A DNA stretch of 64,000 bases from Diabrotica undecimpunctata (Eukaryota; Arthropoda; Insecta; Coleoptera; Chrysomelidae), in contig NC_092805.1 of assembly GCF_040954645.1 (NCBI RefSeq), positions 17,510,741 through 17,574,740 of the forward strand, given 5' to 3'. Below are positions 1-11,810 of this stretch, one piece after another (within the stretch, counting starts at the first letter, position 1; every line of letters begins with the position of its first letter). Position numbers and translations under genes: made by a program. The notes beneath the pieces are model-generated. The model did no database searches. It was given only the letters and a program-made list of their open reading frames with translations, and was not told the DNA's origin.

Positions 1-635
1 AATTGTGTTACATTATAAATAGCCAATCTCTAAGCGAACATCAAATATGTTAGATACAATGTTTTACGATCGTACGTCCTGGAAATATAAATCAAAAGTA
101 ACGAGTTAAAATAGATTTACAGTTTTGCTGTAGACGTACAGTGAACTTGTTAAAAACGGAATCGAATGGTCGTGAAATACTTTGGCCGGGGATTTCGCGA
201 TACATAAGGTAGATTTTTTCTTACAATATACAGATAATGAACAAAATTTCTATTATATACAGGAATCCGTGTAAAAGAGGAAATGAATTACTCAATATTC
301 ACCACATTGCCATTTAGAGAACTAAGAAAATAGAAGGAACGAAATCTTGCATTAATTGTAGTTGATTTTGAAATAATTAATATTTTCATTCAAATAATAA
401 TTTCAATAAAATTTTTAGTGAAATATTTAATTTAAAGCCAAATCCGAAAGTACTTTCGAAAATAACTATTGAAATTTAAATGTACGATTTATATACCTTG
501 TAGAAATCATGGTTGACAAAAATACTACTTCACATTCTGACATATTATGCTCTATCAAAAATAAATAGATTCCATTATATTTAAAACCATAGGAAAAGAC
601 CACCTTTTTAATATCCTTCTTCTTCATCGTATTTT

Positions 636-640
<5 letters not shown>
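1..640. other. AT-rich stretch with no recognisable gene
   Basis: No long open frame, RNA gene or repeat family was recognised. The sequence is strongly AT-biased and ends at a (TA)n tract. Confidence 0.5.

Positions 641-709
<69 letters not shown>
641..709. repeat. (TA)n microsatellite
   Basis: Uninterrupted alternating TA/AT of about 69 bp. It is one of eight (TA)n tracts longer than about 55 bp in the window. Confidence 0.98.
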
Positions 710-710
<1 letters not shown>

Positions 711-1284
711 TAGGACAATTTTCAATTAAAGGTGACTCATCTACAAATTGAACTGAGAGCTTACGGCAACAATGTTAAATATCAAAAGAAAATTGTTACC
801 GTGGTCATTTTTATTGTGTATGCTTCGCCAATGTAGATAAGTGAAAGTAAGATAGTTCCATAAAATTTGCTCCCGTAACAATATAAATTGGTGCTATTCA
901 CGTGCGTATAGTTGGACAAGTTCGTTAAATAGTTTGAAACAACAACATCAACAACAAACTTATCAACATTTCGCTGGTCTATATACTTACGTCCTTGAAA
1001 AGAATAGGAATGAGAGAAATAGTTTATTCGTTCCGCATTCTATATGTGCATATGCATGGTGTGTTCAATTTTTTGGGAATATATTTATTAAATTGACTTT
1101 ATTATTAACTTTAAAATAGTTTTTAAGGTAGGTCAAGTAAATTTGAGGTAAGTTTATTCTTTTTATAACATTAACCTATTAACGGCCGATACAATAAATA
1201 AAGAGAAATTTGACAAAACATGTATTAGATTAGATTAAAAACACATAAATTAAGCCTTATTTACAATCAAAAAGATTTTTTTCC

Positions 1285-1977
1285 TCATGAAAGAAAAAAT
1301 AGTTGAATGTGTACATCCGACATTCTTGCACTATCGTGTCTTTTTGTAATGTGGCCAATATTGTCGAATCTGGTTTCATCTGGTAAAGCAAATTTAAAAA
1401 ATCGGCTCATGCTTTCTCTTATAATGTGCACTTCTTTATCCTCATCCTTCGACCAATACATATCAACTTGAAGCAGAGTGTGAACCAGATAATATACATA
1501 TGCCAATAAATTTTTTAAATCTATGTCATTCATTTCAAAATTCTGCAACTCATAAATATTTGTAAAATATAGAATGCTCTCAATTACCCGTTTATCAAAA
1601 AAGAGTGAAAAAACTTCAATAAATGACTTGTCTCCATGGTTGGCTTGTATTTATACATTGTATAAATATCAATCAGACTGATGTTGACTTAACTACTGAG
1701 TACGAAGGAGTATCTGTTGTTACCCAACTTGAGACAAATTTGGATTTACTATTTTTGTCTGGTTTTTTCTTTGGACGTTTTATCTGCGGTTCAGAGGAAT
1801 ATCCGAATATTATAATCAGAATCGTCAAAATTACCAATCACTTGTACTTCATATGTACCTGCAATATCCGATTTTATTCCTTCTTCACAAATAATAAACC
1901 ACATTAAGTGAATCAGCATTTTCACAATCTGTATTCTTCTAACAAAGCTATTAACTCTTTAGTAGTTAGTGCCATTT
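1285..1977 (-). pseudogene. piggyBac-like transposase remnant
   Basis: On the minus strand the frame is open from about 1640 down to 1285 and reads a segment resembling the start of the piggyBac transposase core: SFIEVFSLFFDKRVIESI, then a YWSKDED block, then MSRFFKF followed by FDN, T-K-RHDSARMSDV. In the family this region reads roughly 'FF-xx-L', 'YWS', 'MSRxRF-x-IxRFxxFDD...R...DKxAPIxDV'. Further upstream (to an ATG at 1975) the frame is interrupted by stops and short runs only. The catalytic Asp region and the C-terminal cysteine-rich finger are absent, so this is a dead 5' fragment. I saw no TTAA-flanked terminal repeats. Family assignment rests on motif resemblance only. Confidence 0.55.
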
Positions 1978-2717
1978 TCCTTTCATATTTCGAAAATTTA
2001 CTAAAAAATGCACTACTATATACACGCATTCACATGATAATAGTTTAGCTTACTTTATTTTAATTTATATGGAATATAAAACAAATAAACACAAGGAAAC
2101 TTTCAAATCAAGTTTAAAAAATAAACAAATATACCGTTTACAGCACAGTAATTCTATAAATAGAGAATGAAGTGTAATAACGAGATCGTATATTAAAATT
2201 TCAGATTGTTTAGTATAATAAAAAAAATAAGTATTTTGCAAAGGTTTCTGTTTTTTAAGTACTGTGTTAGGTTCTCTATAATATAATAACAATAGAATTT
2301 TACTGTGTTTTAAATAAATAATTAAAATATTATTTCGGTACGTCCCTGCAAACGTTGATAAGAGGAATATGATTTCGTCGCTTTAAGTGCGATGTTGCCA
2401 AGTAATCACCTTTAATTAAAAATTGTTTTAGTATAATAGTAAAACAAGAAGAAGCAGTTGATGTTAGAAAATTGATAAAAAATATTGTGATTTAAACTGG
2501 AAGAGTATTGAAGAATTAAACTATTTTAAATACGTTTTAGAACGAGACAACTTTATAAAACATCCGCCTGCAGACAAGTTCATAAATAATTAGTTTACTT
2601 TCAACAACAATACTCGTAAAATAAACCGGCTCCCCCGTTTTCTTATTTATCGACACGATATAAATAAATTTAAATGGTCACAAAAACGAATAGAAATATG
2701 GAGAAAAGTTTTTTTAA
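1978..2717. other. AT-rich stretch with no recognisable gene
   Basis: Nothing recognisable was found between the piggyBac remnant and the RT ORF. A 75-codon minus-strand open frame at 2065-2292 has no motif and is not called. Confidence 0.4.
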
Positions 2718-4292
2718 GAAGACCAAATAGAAATTACTTTGCCTGAAATGGATGAAAACGCTCAAGAGCCGCCCTCCACCGAAGAAGAAATTAGAGAAGC
2801 CAATTTAAAACTGAAAAATAACAAAGCTCCCGGTTTGGACAATCTTTTTGTCGAATTCTTTAAAAATGGTGATGACGCCCTTTTTAAACGCATGCATAAA
2901 TTAGTAACCAAAATCTGGCAACGGAAGGAAACGCCCGCGGACTGGAAATTAGGTGTAATGCACCCTCTTCACAAAAAGAGAGATATGATGGTGTGTGATA
3001 ATTATAGAGGCATCACCATACTTAACGTGGCATATAAAATATTGTCCAACGTATTGTACAGAAGATTGATCCCCTATGCTGAACAAATAGTTGGGAACTA
3101 CCAGTGTGGTTTCCGATCCAATAAATCAACAACGGATCAAATATTTACAGTTAGGCAGATTCTTGAGAGAACGCTTGAGTTCGGAGTCGACACCCATCAC
3201 ATATTCGTGGATTTCAAAGCCGCATACGACTCAGTCAACAGACAAAAACTTCTACAGGCTATGATGCGATTTCAAAAGCCGCTTCATCTTGTAAAACTAA
3301 CGGAATTTACACTCACAGGCGTAGAGAGTTTAGTCAGAATCCAAAACGACTTTTCAAGACCCTTCCATTGTAAAAATGGACTGAGACAGGGAGATGGACT
3401 GTCGTGTCTCTTATTTAACCTCGCACTAGAAAAAGTAATTCGAGAGTGCCATATTAATACGAATGGCATCATCTTTAATAAATCTGTATGTAAAGTGTTC
3501 GAATATGCAGATGACATAGACATTATTGCTAGGTCCACAGAATCTCTGATCGAAGCATTTCGATCACTAAGGGCGTCTGCACTGAGAATGGGATTAAAAA
3601 TAAACGCACAGAAAACCAAGTATATATATTGTACTAGATCAGGCAACCAGATACCTAGACTATTAATTAATGATCTGGAACTGGAAGGTGTGGACACCAT
3701 TGTCTACCTGGGCTCGCTGCTGACCAAAGACAACAATGTCAGCGAAGAAATTAAAAGAAGAATAGTGCTTACCAATAAGTGCTATTATGACTTGAGGAAA
3801 CAGATGGCCCCAAAACTACCCACAAAAATTAAAGTTACCATATATAAAACACTAATAAGGCCAGTGTTAACATACGGGTCAGAAACGTGGTCACTTACAC
3901 AGAACGACCAAGAATTGCTTAAACGTTTCGAGAGAAAAATTCTAAGGAAAATATATGGAGGAATCCAAGAACAGGGTTTGTGGCGTAGGCGCTACAACTT
4001 TGAGTTATATAGAAGTTTTGGGGAACCTGACGTTGTAAAATGTATTAAATTAGCACGCCTTCGATGGATAGGACATGTAATTAGGCGAGATGAAGATGCA
4101 ACGATCAGAAAAATTTTCGACCGAAGAGGACCAGTGGAAAGACGAGCCAGAGGAAGACCAAAACTTAGGTATCAAGATAACATAGAGGATGATCTAAAAT
4201 CCATCGGAGTAAAAGCATGGAGAAGAGTTGCCAGAGACAGGGGCGAATGGAAGATTGTTTTGAAGAAGGCTTTGGCTTATAACGATCTGTAA
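2718..4292 (+). CDS. Non-LTR retrotransposon reverse transcriptase (5'-truncated)
   Basis: A single uninterrupted frame of about 520 codons encodes a LINE reverse transcriptase. The first ATG of the clean reading is at 2748; the frame is open from 2718, after a TAA at 2715. Seen in order: an N-terminal 'LKNNKAPGLDNL' RT lead-in, motif A FVDFKAAYDSVNR, motif B NGLRQGDGLSCLLF, motif C FEYADDIDII with the YADD catalytic pair, a thumb/connection with VYLGSLLTKD, the 'TYGSETW' block, and a basic C-terminus (LRWIGHVIRR ... RGRPKLRYQD). The apurinic-type endonuclease that normally precedes the RT is missing, so the copy is probably 5'-truncated by incomplete target-primed reverse transcription. The 3' end reads into a short GATGATGA tail. 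RT frame and catalytic residues are intact, but the element cannot be autonomous as seen. Confidence 0.85.
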   Translation, partial: EDQIEITLPEMDENAQEPPSTEEEIREANLKLKNNKAPGLDNLFVEFFKNGDDALFKRMHKLVTKIWQRKETPADWKLGVMHPLHKKRDMMVCDNYRGITILNVAYKILSNVLYRRLIPYAEQIVGNYQCGFRSNKSTTDQIFTVRQILERTLEFGVDTHHIFVDFKAAYDSVNRQKLLQAMMRFQKPLHLVKLTEFTLTGVESLVRIQNDFSRPFHCKNGLRQGDGLSCLLFNLALEKVIRECHINTNGIIFNKSVCKVFEYADDIDIIARSTESLIEAFRSLRASALRMGLKINAQKTKYIYCTRSGNQIPRLLINDLELEGVDTIVYLGSLLTKDNNVSEEIKRRIVLTNKCYYDLRKQMAPKLPTKIKVTIYKTLIRPVLTYGSETWSLTQNDQELLKRFERKILRKIYGGIQEQGLWRRRYNFELYRSFGEPDVVKCIKLARLRWIGHVIRRDEDATIRKIFDRRGPVERRARGRPKLRYQDNIEDDLKSIGVKAWRRVARDRGEWKIVLKKALAYNDL

Positions 4293-7156
4293 TGCCACTG
4301 ATTATGATGATGAAAGTTTTTTTAAGCTTTTGCATGAATTTCTTTTAGATATTCGAAGTAATTTGTCATGAAGCCTATTTCTTTTAATTTCTGAAAATTA
4401 TTTGTTTTTGTATTCGTTTTATGTAATTTTAGAAGGCTACGGGACGTATCCCTACTTTTTCAAGGCAAGTAATGTCTTTTTTTATGCAATTTTTTATATG
4501 TGCTTTTCTGTGGAACGTATACACCGCATAAAACAAGACCTTACTGTATTAGACATATTACGAAAGATAAAAATTAACTTCTGCGAAATATCATCAAAAG
4601 GAATGATTGTGAAAATAAGTGCGGGAATAAAAAAGAGGTCACGAAAGAGGCTGTGGCATTAAAGACATTGGTTTAATTACACACCAATCAACTGTTTTAA
4701 ACATGTGATACAAAATTCAATTAGCTATGTTAATGATCAATTTCGAATATCACCTAAAAAAAAAGATAATTTAAAAAAAAAGTTCTTAATAAAATGACGG
4801 ACTTATTTCTGAAAGAATAGTAATTAATTAATGATTAACTGCTTCAAAAATTATCAAAATAGTGATTAAAATATCGGTTAGTATCTACTTCAGCAAACTG
4901 ATTCATATTTTAATAAATTTTTTATATTAAATTAATAAAATTCCTTAAACTATAAAAACTGCTTTGAAGCCTTTCTAATACCGTTCAATAGATTTATCGA
5001 CTTCTCGATATCTAACACCATTACTTCCTACAAGATCTCGGGGATTAGAGCCTTAAAGCAAATCTGGTACGACGTTTACTAAAGTTGAAATAGATGTAAA
5101 GTTTATGTGTCAAAAGGGTTACGACAAAAGTTTGTATATACGTAGTTTGATAAATTTAAATCTTTTACGTATTTTAATCTAATTTTATGTAATGAAGATT
5201 TAAAAAATTTGTTAAATCAATATGGATAAACTAATGTATTTCTAAAAAACTTTATATACAAGGAACATTAATTTAAAATAAATAATGGGGGTTTGAATCT
5301 AATTACGAAGCAAACATAACTGCAGAAATCAACCTGCAGAACATGAAGGCCGTACCTTTAAAATAGTACGTTGATTTCGTGATATATAGATGGTGGTCTG
5401 ACACTGTTTCTTCATGACGTTTCATCTGCAACTGTGGCAGTTATTATCAAAGACAATGCATCAACGATCATAACTTTTTGCGGTCATTAATGATCTTCCT
5501 CTGCAAGTATCTGCGCTATTTACAGAATTCGAATCTACCCAGGGATCTGTCGGATGGTCCCAATCGATTTCAATATTGAAATTTTCGGGACATCTTAAGA
5601 TAGGTTTAGAATTTTCATCCTGCTTCTACCCTCGATAAGTCTTAATGACTCCAATCGTGGTCCTACAGGCGAACCTTTAGCACATTAAGTTAGCTTCGGC
5701 ACAAATTACTTTAGCATTAATTGCTTCCTTGATACAAGAGTCCTAAGTATACCAAAGCTAAATAAAAGATCTATCTATATTGGTAGGGAGCTCGGCTTGC
5801 CTTTGTCAGCTAGCAGGTCTGTAGTAGTTCCGAGAAATTGTATACTATAGTAGAAGCCACAGTTAGAATGTAGTGTTGGTATTACCGCTTCTTCGGCGAC
5901 TTCCATAAAAAAAATAGCGACCACAGCGTTGAATCGTATTGAAAGACATGATTTGTAAAAGCAAAGATAAAACATATGACTTGAATTTGGAAAATATAAC
6001 AATCAATGTTCTAAAGATATTTGCAGTATAGTCCACTGGATCATTACACAATCAGCTAATACTCGAACATCGCCGCTGTCCGTAAGAGCATGCAGAAAAA
6101 TCCAAGGCAGTAAATTTCATGTTGCTCACAAGAAATCGGACTTTCATATACCTTTCACTAAACTAGATGTGTTTACTGCCGTGACCGAATTCTATGTCCT
6201 TAGTTTTTTTAGAGAAAGTGGTATCTCCGTAAATCCCACAATACTAAACAACAGTCACCAGAGAATTTTTCTTCTTATTTTGTTATATGCTTTGGAAAAA
6301 TTATTACTACTTATTTTCGAAATAATGTCGTTGATAAGTATTTAATTAGTAATGTAAGGAATATTCACCTATTGATGGGGGAGATATATCGATATATTTT
6401 AGCATTTCCGACATTGATGTTCTAAATAATATGCATTTACGCTAGACTTACGAGCGTCTTTTTCTCAAAGAACAGTCACGCTTTGACTCCCTCTTCCCTC
6501 CGTACTGTGACGCTGACTCGTGCTATTGTGATGTTTAGTGTCAATAATGTGTTGTCCGCTGGGTCAAAGGTTAAAGTTTCTTACGTGTCTTCCTTTCTAC
6601 TAATTTTTTTCTTCTATTTTTTGGCCATGAAGGTACCAAATTATTTTGATAACATATCAAAAAACGAAAACTTATAATGTACAGTAATAAACTTATCGAA
6701 ATTAAAGAAGACAAGGTAATAAAGAATAAAAATTGTAAATTAAATTCCATGTGACAAGAAATGTTGTGACATCTATCACGAAAAGTCACAACTAGAAAAT
6801 TACAAAAAATGACAAACCTGCAACTTCATTTTCTAAAGATTTCTTGCTCCAAGTTACGGAACTGCTCGAATGGGGATTTTAATAGAACTAATCCTCAACG
6901 ATAACCGAGACAAAATATGCCGAAGAAATTTCTGCTTATGGACGGGTAAACTGGGTTAATATATTTTGACCAAAAATGATTTAATATCATCATCTTTGAA
7001 CAAAAAACGTAGTAGTGAGCTGTTAAATCGGAACAACTTTCCAAATCCAAACGTTTGCGTAGAGACAAAAGTGAAAAAGTGACTAATTATCACGATTGAC
7101 TAATCCAGTGGGCCACCGATGGAGAACTACATATAAGTTTTCTGTTGAGAGACTAT
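4293..7156. other. Long stretch with no recognisable gene
   Basis: About 2.9 kb with no motif-bearing frame. Open frames at 4402-4662 (+, 86 codons) and around 5775-6051 (-) show no family signature, signal peptide or splice support, so they are not called as genes. Parts may be old, unrecognised repeats. Confidence 0.4.
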
Positions 7157-7385
7157 TCAACCGAACTGTTCGAGGAGAGAATAAACAGGCTGCACTAACA
7201 GCTTTAATACCAATTCAATCTTGGCTGATAGCGGCGAGGCGCGGAGAAACTTCGTAGTATTTGTTTTAAACCATTTCCGCAGGTTCCTTAGCAATGAGAT
7301 TTTTCTTCTGTTAAGACCCCGTTTGGTAGGTATTCTTTCTTTGATTATTACATTTAATATTTTATGTATGTTGTCTTTCAAGATC
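7157..7385 (-). pseudogene. LINE RT C-terminal remnant
   Basis: The minus-strand frame reads HKILNVIIKERIPTKRGLNR, then a 'SLLRNLRKWFKTNTTKFLRA' block. This matches the extreme C-terminus of the RT at 42325-43764 (VQGKIDSRRGPGRRRHSWLQ followed by NLRQWFGLSSAELFRSA). Only the last 75 or so codons survive. No RT catalytic motif is present. Confidence 0.6.
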
Positions 7386-7473
7386 TAAATATACATGCTT
7401 GCGTTTTTGATATATTTATGTTAACTCCAAAATAGTACAGGACTGGAATTTTAGGACATGTTGTTAATTATAA

Positions 7474-8600
7474 TTATATATATATATATTTAGGGATTCT
7501 ACAGTATTCACTGCCTTCCCTCGCTCAACCGTTTCCATCTCTCTCTGTTGTTCCATTCTCCATCGTTTAGTCCTCTCTTACTCATGGCGTCGTCTACTTC
7601 GTTCCTCCAGGATTTTCGGGGTCGTCCTCTTTTCCTCCTTCCTATGGGGCTCCATTCGGTTATTCTTTTTATCCATCTGCTGTCGCTAGCTCTTCTTACA
7701 TGTCCATACCACTTTAGTCTTTTTTGTTCTATATATGTTAGTATGTCTGTTTCTATTGATGTTTTTTGCTTTATTTCGTCATTACTTCTCCTATCCATTC
7801 TTGTTACTCTGCAGCATCTTCGCAGGCATTCCATCTCTGTTGCTATTATCTTACTGCTGTTTTTCTTGTTTATGATCCAATTTTCGGCCCCATATGTCAT
7901 AATACTTCGCACTAATGTTTTATAAATCTGCGTTTTTGTCTTCATATTTAGGTGTCTATCCCACCATACTGAGTTAAGTTGTCGGATTTCTGTTCTTGTT
8001 TGTCCTAATCTTTGTGTAATTTCTTCCTCTGTTGTTGCCTTTTTCGTGATTATGAACCCCAGGTATTTGAATTTATCCTTTCCTTTGATTGTTACGTTGT
8101 CATCAATCTGTAGATCTTCTATGTCTTCTTCACTTGTAGATAGGTACTCCGTTTTCGCGAGGTTTATATCTAGGCCAGCCTTGGTATATTCTTCTTGTAG
8201 TTTCTTCATCATGTAGCTGAGGTCGTCTTGGTCTTGTGCAATCACTACTTGATCGTCTGCAAAACTTAACGTATATAGGTATTCGTTCCGTACCGGTACT
8301 CCCATGCCTTCGCATTTTCTTTTCCATGTAGTCAAGGCTTTCTCTAAGTATATTTTGAATAGGGTTGGAGATGTGGAACAACCCTGCAGGAGCCCTTTTG
8401 TTGTGGTGAAGTCTCCTATGATTCTTGTTCCCATTTTAATGGACACTTTATTTTCTTTATACAGAGCTTTTGTAGCTTCTATGAGTTCCGTCTGTATTTC
8501 TAATTTGTACATTGCCTCCCATAGTTCTGACCTTGGTACAGAGTCATACGCCTTTCTCAGATCCACAAATGCCAAGTGTATTATAATTATACCAGACAAA
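7474..8600 (-). mobile_element. 5'-truncated non-LTR retrotransposon copy
   Basis: A minus-strand LINE fragment that begins inside the RT (near 8590) and runs through the stop at 7508 into a short 3' UTR ending in a TA-rich tail (about 7474-7491). The tail next to 'cctaaatatata' suggests (TA)n is part of the 3' end structure of this family. Another LINE 3' end at 22396 also runs into (TA)n. Confidence 0.7.
7508..8599 (-). CDS. LINE reverse transcriptase fragment
   Basis: About 360 codons without a stop. Motif A reads AFVDLRKAYDSVPR near residue 10, motif B GLLQGCSTSPTLFKIYLE, and motif C LSFADDQVVIA with both catalytic Asp residues. These are followed by FKYLGFIITKK, TYGAENW, and the C-terminal LKWYGHVRRA and 'GRRKRGRPRKSWRNEVDDAM' blocks. 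The N-terminal fingers and the endonuclease are absent: the first seven or so residues come from flanking DNA, so the ATG at 8599 is not an authentic start. The RT core retained is conserved, but the copy is a dead-on-arrival truncation. It belongs to the same broad EN-RT LINE type as the copies at 21984, 34385 and 42325. Confidence 0.8.
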   Translation of the reverse strand: MSGIIIIHLAFVDLRKAYDSVPRSELWEAMYKLEIQTELIEATKALYKENKVSIKMGTRIIGDFTTTKGLLQGCSTSPTLFKIYLEKALTTWKRKCEGMGVPVRNEYLYTLSFADDQVVIAQDQDDLSYMMKKLQEEYTKAGLDINLAKTEYLSTSEEDIEDLQIDDNVTIKGKDKFKYLGFIITKKATTEEEITQRLGQTRTEIRQLNSVWWDRHLNMKTKTQIYKTLVRSIMTYGAENWIINKKNSSKIIATEMECLRRCCRVTRMDRRSNDEIKQKTSIETDILTYIEQKRLKWYGHVRRASDSRWIKRITEWSPIGRRKRGRPRKSWRNEVDDAMSKRGLNDGEWNNRERWKRLSEGRQ

Positions 8601-9162
8601 ATTAAAACTCGTATCGTTTGTTAATCTGAGAAATTTCCATAAAAAAGTTAATTCCTTTAAAGTTTTATAGCTCTGTTTTAGGTACAATGTGGGTCCACGA
8701 TCAAATTCCAAGTGAGACAAGTAGTCGATCGCTTGTGTTATGGATAAAAAATAGGTTTTTGCTGTATTTGGTAAATGCATATTCAAATTCATAAACAAAT
8801 TTGCCCCTAGCGATTGACATAAATATGAAATAACTTGCGTACACCACATTTGTCGTAACCCTACATAACTACGAAAACTTCGGGATATTCGAGATGGCAG
8901 TTACTGCGTTTTCTTCCACTAAATAATGGAAATAATGGAGACATCTGGTGGAAATTCAGAGCTGAATCTTGTCATGCATATTTCTAGGATTCTCTGGAAT
9001 TTCCAATGCCTCTTTCTTATTCTAGACTTACCCTTCCGTAAACCAGTAGCGGAATATAAGAGGCTATTATTTAGCTTCTCGTTTATATATCACATACACT
9101 ATTTTAAAATAGAAATGGTATGCTGGAAATAAGACTTATGTAGGATAGAATCTTTAATATTG

Positions 9163-9163
<1 letters not shown>
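8601..9163. other. Unassigned stretch with an open minus-strand frame
   Basis: A minus-strand frame of about 85 codons (8600-8849) is open and has a protein-like composition, but I recognise no family in it. No RNA gene or repeat was seen up to the (TA)n tract. Confidence 0.3.

Positions 9164-9220
<57 letters not shown>
9164..9220. repeat. (TA)n microsatellite
   Basis: About 57 bp of TA repeats, directly followed by TGTTATGA, a sequence start shared with two other places in this region. Confidence 0.97.
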
Positions 9221-9223
<3 letters not shown>

Positions 9224-10121
9224 ATGAGGATTTCAAATTTCAAAAATGTTAAGAACATAAAAAGAAAATGCTGAGACAAAAAAAACGGGTTTTGGCAGTC
9301 CAGTGGTACTGCCGGTAGGTTATACTTCTATACACGCGTTCGCCGTTAAAAATTTATATAGAAGTCAATCTGCACAATCATTACATATGTAATGCTATAG
9401 GTAAGAGAGAGCAGAAAGAGAAAAAGAATTAGTTATATAGGTATATGGTGCATCGTTTGCTGTATATAAACATTTGACCTGTAATAGGAGTATAGTAAAT
9501 GAAGGATTGTATCAATATTTTAATGAAAATATATATTTTAATTTTTATATATGTATAAAAGGAGTTGAATGCAAAAAAAATTTTACACATACTCTGTAGT
9601 AAAATTCATTGTTTATTTTGCTATTAATATAAAAATTACAATACAATAAATACACTGCAACATAATTCAATATAATAATACAATATAAATTAAAATGTAA
9701 AATTCATAAGTATTTAAAACTGCCAATATAACTTACTTTACGAAGATAAAAATAAAAAACCAACAACTCGTATTATGTTGTAAATTTTCATTTTATTTTA
9801 AAATTTATGTTTTTTGCGTATATTACATATATTTAATAAGATTAACGTGAGGTTTTAAAATATTTCAAAAATAAAAAAGGAAATTCATAATTGGGATTCG
9901 AACTCACAACCACCAGCGTATGAACCAAACACGTAAAGGATTTGCCAGTTAGACGTGACACTAACGGATTTCAAAATTGACAGTTCTCGGTAAAACAGTG
10001 ATTATTTTGAAATACAAAAACCTAAAATAATTATAAACGTTTAATTTTAAATAATACAAAACATATCACATAAATAATAATATTAATACATATTATATTA
10101 TATATAATATTATATATATAC

Positions 10122-10125
<4 letters not shown>
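9220..10125 (+). repeat. LTR-like / terminal-repeat-like sequence
   Basis: The stretch starts TGTTATGAGGATTTC right after (TA)n. At 9312-9400 it carries a block (TTATACTTCTATAC, GCG, TCGCCGT ... CATTACATATGTAA ... TAAGAGAGAG) that recurs in reverse orientation at about 14860-14966, inside a sequence whose minus-strand start is TGTTACGATTTT at 15000. A TGTTAYGA start suggests an LTR boundary or a TIR. No coding region was found. The end is uncertain: it runs into AT-rich DNA and a second (TA)n. Confidence 0.35.
9888..9965 (-). repeat. tRNA-like (SINE-like) segment
   Basis: On the minus strand the sequence reads GTGAGTTCGAATCCC, a good match to the tRNA B box / T-loop. About 45 nt upstream lies CTAACTGGCAAATCC, a weak A-box-like element. 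It could be a decayed tRNA pseudogene or tRNA-derived SINE head. It does not fold into an obviously intact cloverleaf by eye. Confidence 0.3.

Positions 10126-10187
<62 letters not shown>
10126..10187. repeat. (TA)n microsatellite
   Basis: About 62 bp of TA repeats bordered at its right by TTGTTATGATATG. Confidence 0.97.
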
Positions 10188-10191
<4 letters not shown>

Positions 10192-11599
10192 ATGATATGT
10201 AAAATCGAGAAAAATATTGGTTTGTTTAAAAATATTTCAAAGTTCAAAAACATTAAAATAATTCAGATAAGTAGGATAATATCCAACAAACATTTCGGAG
10301 AAGGAAAGTTATTAAATCCTTGGATTTCCTGTACTAAACATAGTGTAAGCTTTGCATAAATTATTTCTTTGTTATACTTGAGTGACCCGCATAAGTTTAA
10401 GTGAAAGCCACAGACAATTGAACGGGGTTTTTCAAAATACATTAATGCAGTGATTAAAGACAATAGAAGGGATTATAGAAAGTGGTTTTTGTTAGTTTTT
10501 AAGAATTATAGAAAAATATTATTTGTAAATAAGTTTTAGGAAATTTATAAGTACCTATAGGTAAAAATTTGTTTGTTATCGAAATGAAAAAATGGGGGAA
10601 TTGTGACGAGTTGTGATTGGCGGAGATTGAAAAAGGTGGGATAAGTATGTAGGAAAAAGTTTAGCGAGATTGAGGAGAGAGAAAAGAGATAGAGAGTTGA
10701 TTTTCCAAGTCTGTAAGAGGAACGGTGATTGTTCTCTGGTGGTTCCAAAGAAGTAGCAAGCAGTAGTGTTGAATGTTAGTGAGTTTTTGTGGAGTTAGTG
10801 TATCTGACAGAAGCTGAAGCAGCAAAATATTGTAAGTCATATTTTCCTACTTATATTCCAAGAGTCACTGTTCAGGCCAACGAGAGATTCAGTTTATCGT
10901 AAAGAGAAGATATTCCAAGAGTCATTTTTCACTCGGGCCAACGAGAGATTCAGTTTATCGAGAGGAGAAAGGCTATCATAATTTGGATGATTTTTACTTT
11001 TGAAGGAGATCATTAAGGACGATATACTTGCAACAATCTGTTGTAAGATTGCTGATTACATAGGGAGCGGTTGAGAGGAGATAATACAGTCTACAAGGAA
11101 CAAGGATTTGGACCACTCATCATCAGAGAGAGATATTTTTGTTTTCTGCGGTTTTTTTTTTTCTTTTATTGATAACACAATTTTTACTCGTAATTTAGAA
11201 AGGATATAAATATTTTGATTAGGAGAGTTAGAATAGTTTGGGATTTTGAGTTTTCAATTAATATTGTTTGTACCATAAATTTTAATTGTTCACGTACGGA
11301 GAACAAAATTTTGAGAATCCTTATATGAGATTTGTTTATTGAAAACTTTTGAGTGTAAATTATTTCATTATTTTTATTTCAATATATAGTGTTAGATCAT
11401 ATGTGTTTTTTATTATTCCGGTATTCTCTGGACCTTACCTTTCACATGTAATAGCATAGATATTGAAGCACGAATTTAACCCTGAGATAAAAGAATTAAA
11501 AATTGTGATAGAGTCATAATCATATCATTTAAATAATTTTAATTAATCAAAAAAATTAATTAGCTAATTATTGCTTGGCGCACCAAGACTTTAAATATC

Positions 11600-11605
<6 letters not shown>
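10188..11605. repeat. Non-coding element bounded by (TA)n on both sides
   Basis: This 1.4-kb non-coding block begins TTGTTATGATAT and ends ATATCACAA, an imperfect inverted match, with (TA)n tracts at each edge. It includes a 57-bp tandem duplication (10854-10960). A TGGCGCACCAAGAC stretch near 11576 resembles an LTR-element primer-binding site. It may be a solo LTR with leader or a non-autonomous element that targets TA repeats. No ORF supports either reading. Confidence 0.3.
10854..10965. repeat. 57-bp tandem duplication
   Basis: Two adjacent units start TATTCCAAGAGTCA and share GGCCAACGAGAGATTCAG TTTATCG. The first starts at 10854 and the second at 10911, with a few substitutions and small indels between them. 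Confidence 0.85.
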
Positions 11606-11677
<72 letters not shown>

Positions 11678-11704
11678 TATATAATATATATATATATATA
11701 ATAT

Positions 11705-11790
<86 letters not shown>
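11606..11790. repeat. Long (TA)n microsatellite with TAATA interruptions
   Basis: About 185 bp of near-continuous TA repeats with a few ATAATA interruptions. It lies a few bases upstream of the left end of the pogo-like transposon. Open frames across it are artefacts of the repeat. Confidence 0.97.
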
Positions 11791-11797
<7 letters not shown>

Positions 11798-11810
11798 ATA
11801 TAGGTAGGTG

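Noticed and set aside
3284..3700. Minus-strand 138-codon frame
   Set aside because: Antisense shadow of the plus-strand RT, which has all RT motifs.
4402..4662. 86-codon plus-strand open frame
   Set aside because: No motif, no splice or promoter support, no similarity I recognise.
5775..6051. Overlapping minus-strand open frames
   Set aside because: Two short overlapping frames without motifs; likely chance.
9314..9400. Possible second hairpin or regulatory unit in the LTR-like sequence
   Set aside because: Apparent pairing is weak, and its similarity to 14860-14966 is better explained as an inverted repeat copy.
11570..11590. TGGCGCACCAAGAC as an LTR primer-binding site
   Set aside because: Not adjacent to a CA-ending LTR boundary and no gag-pol follows; noted but not called.
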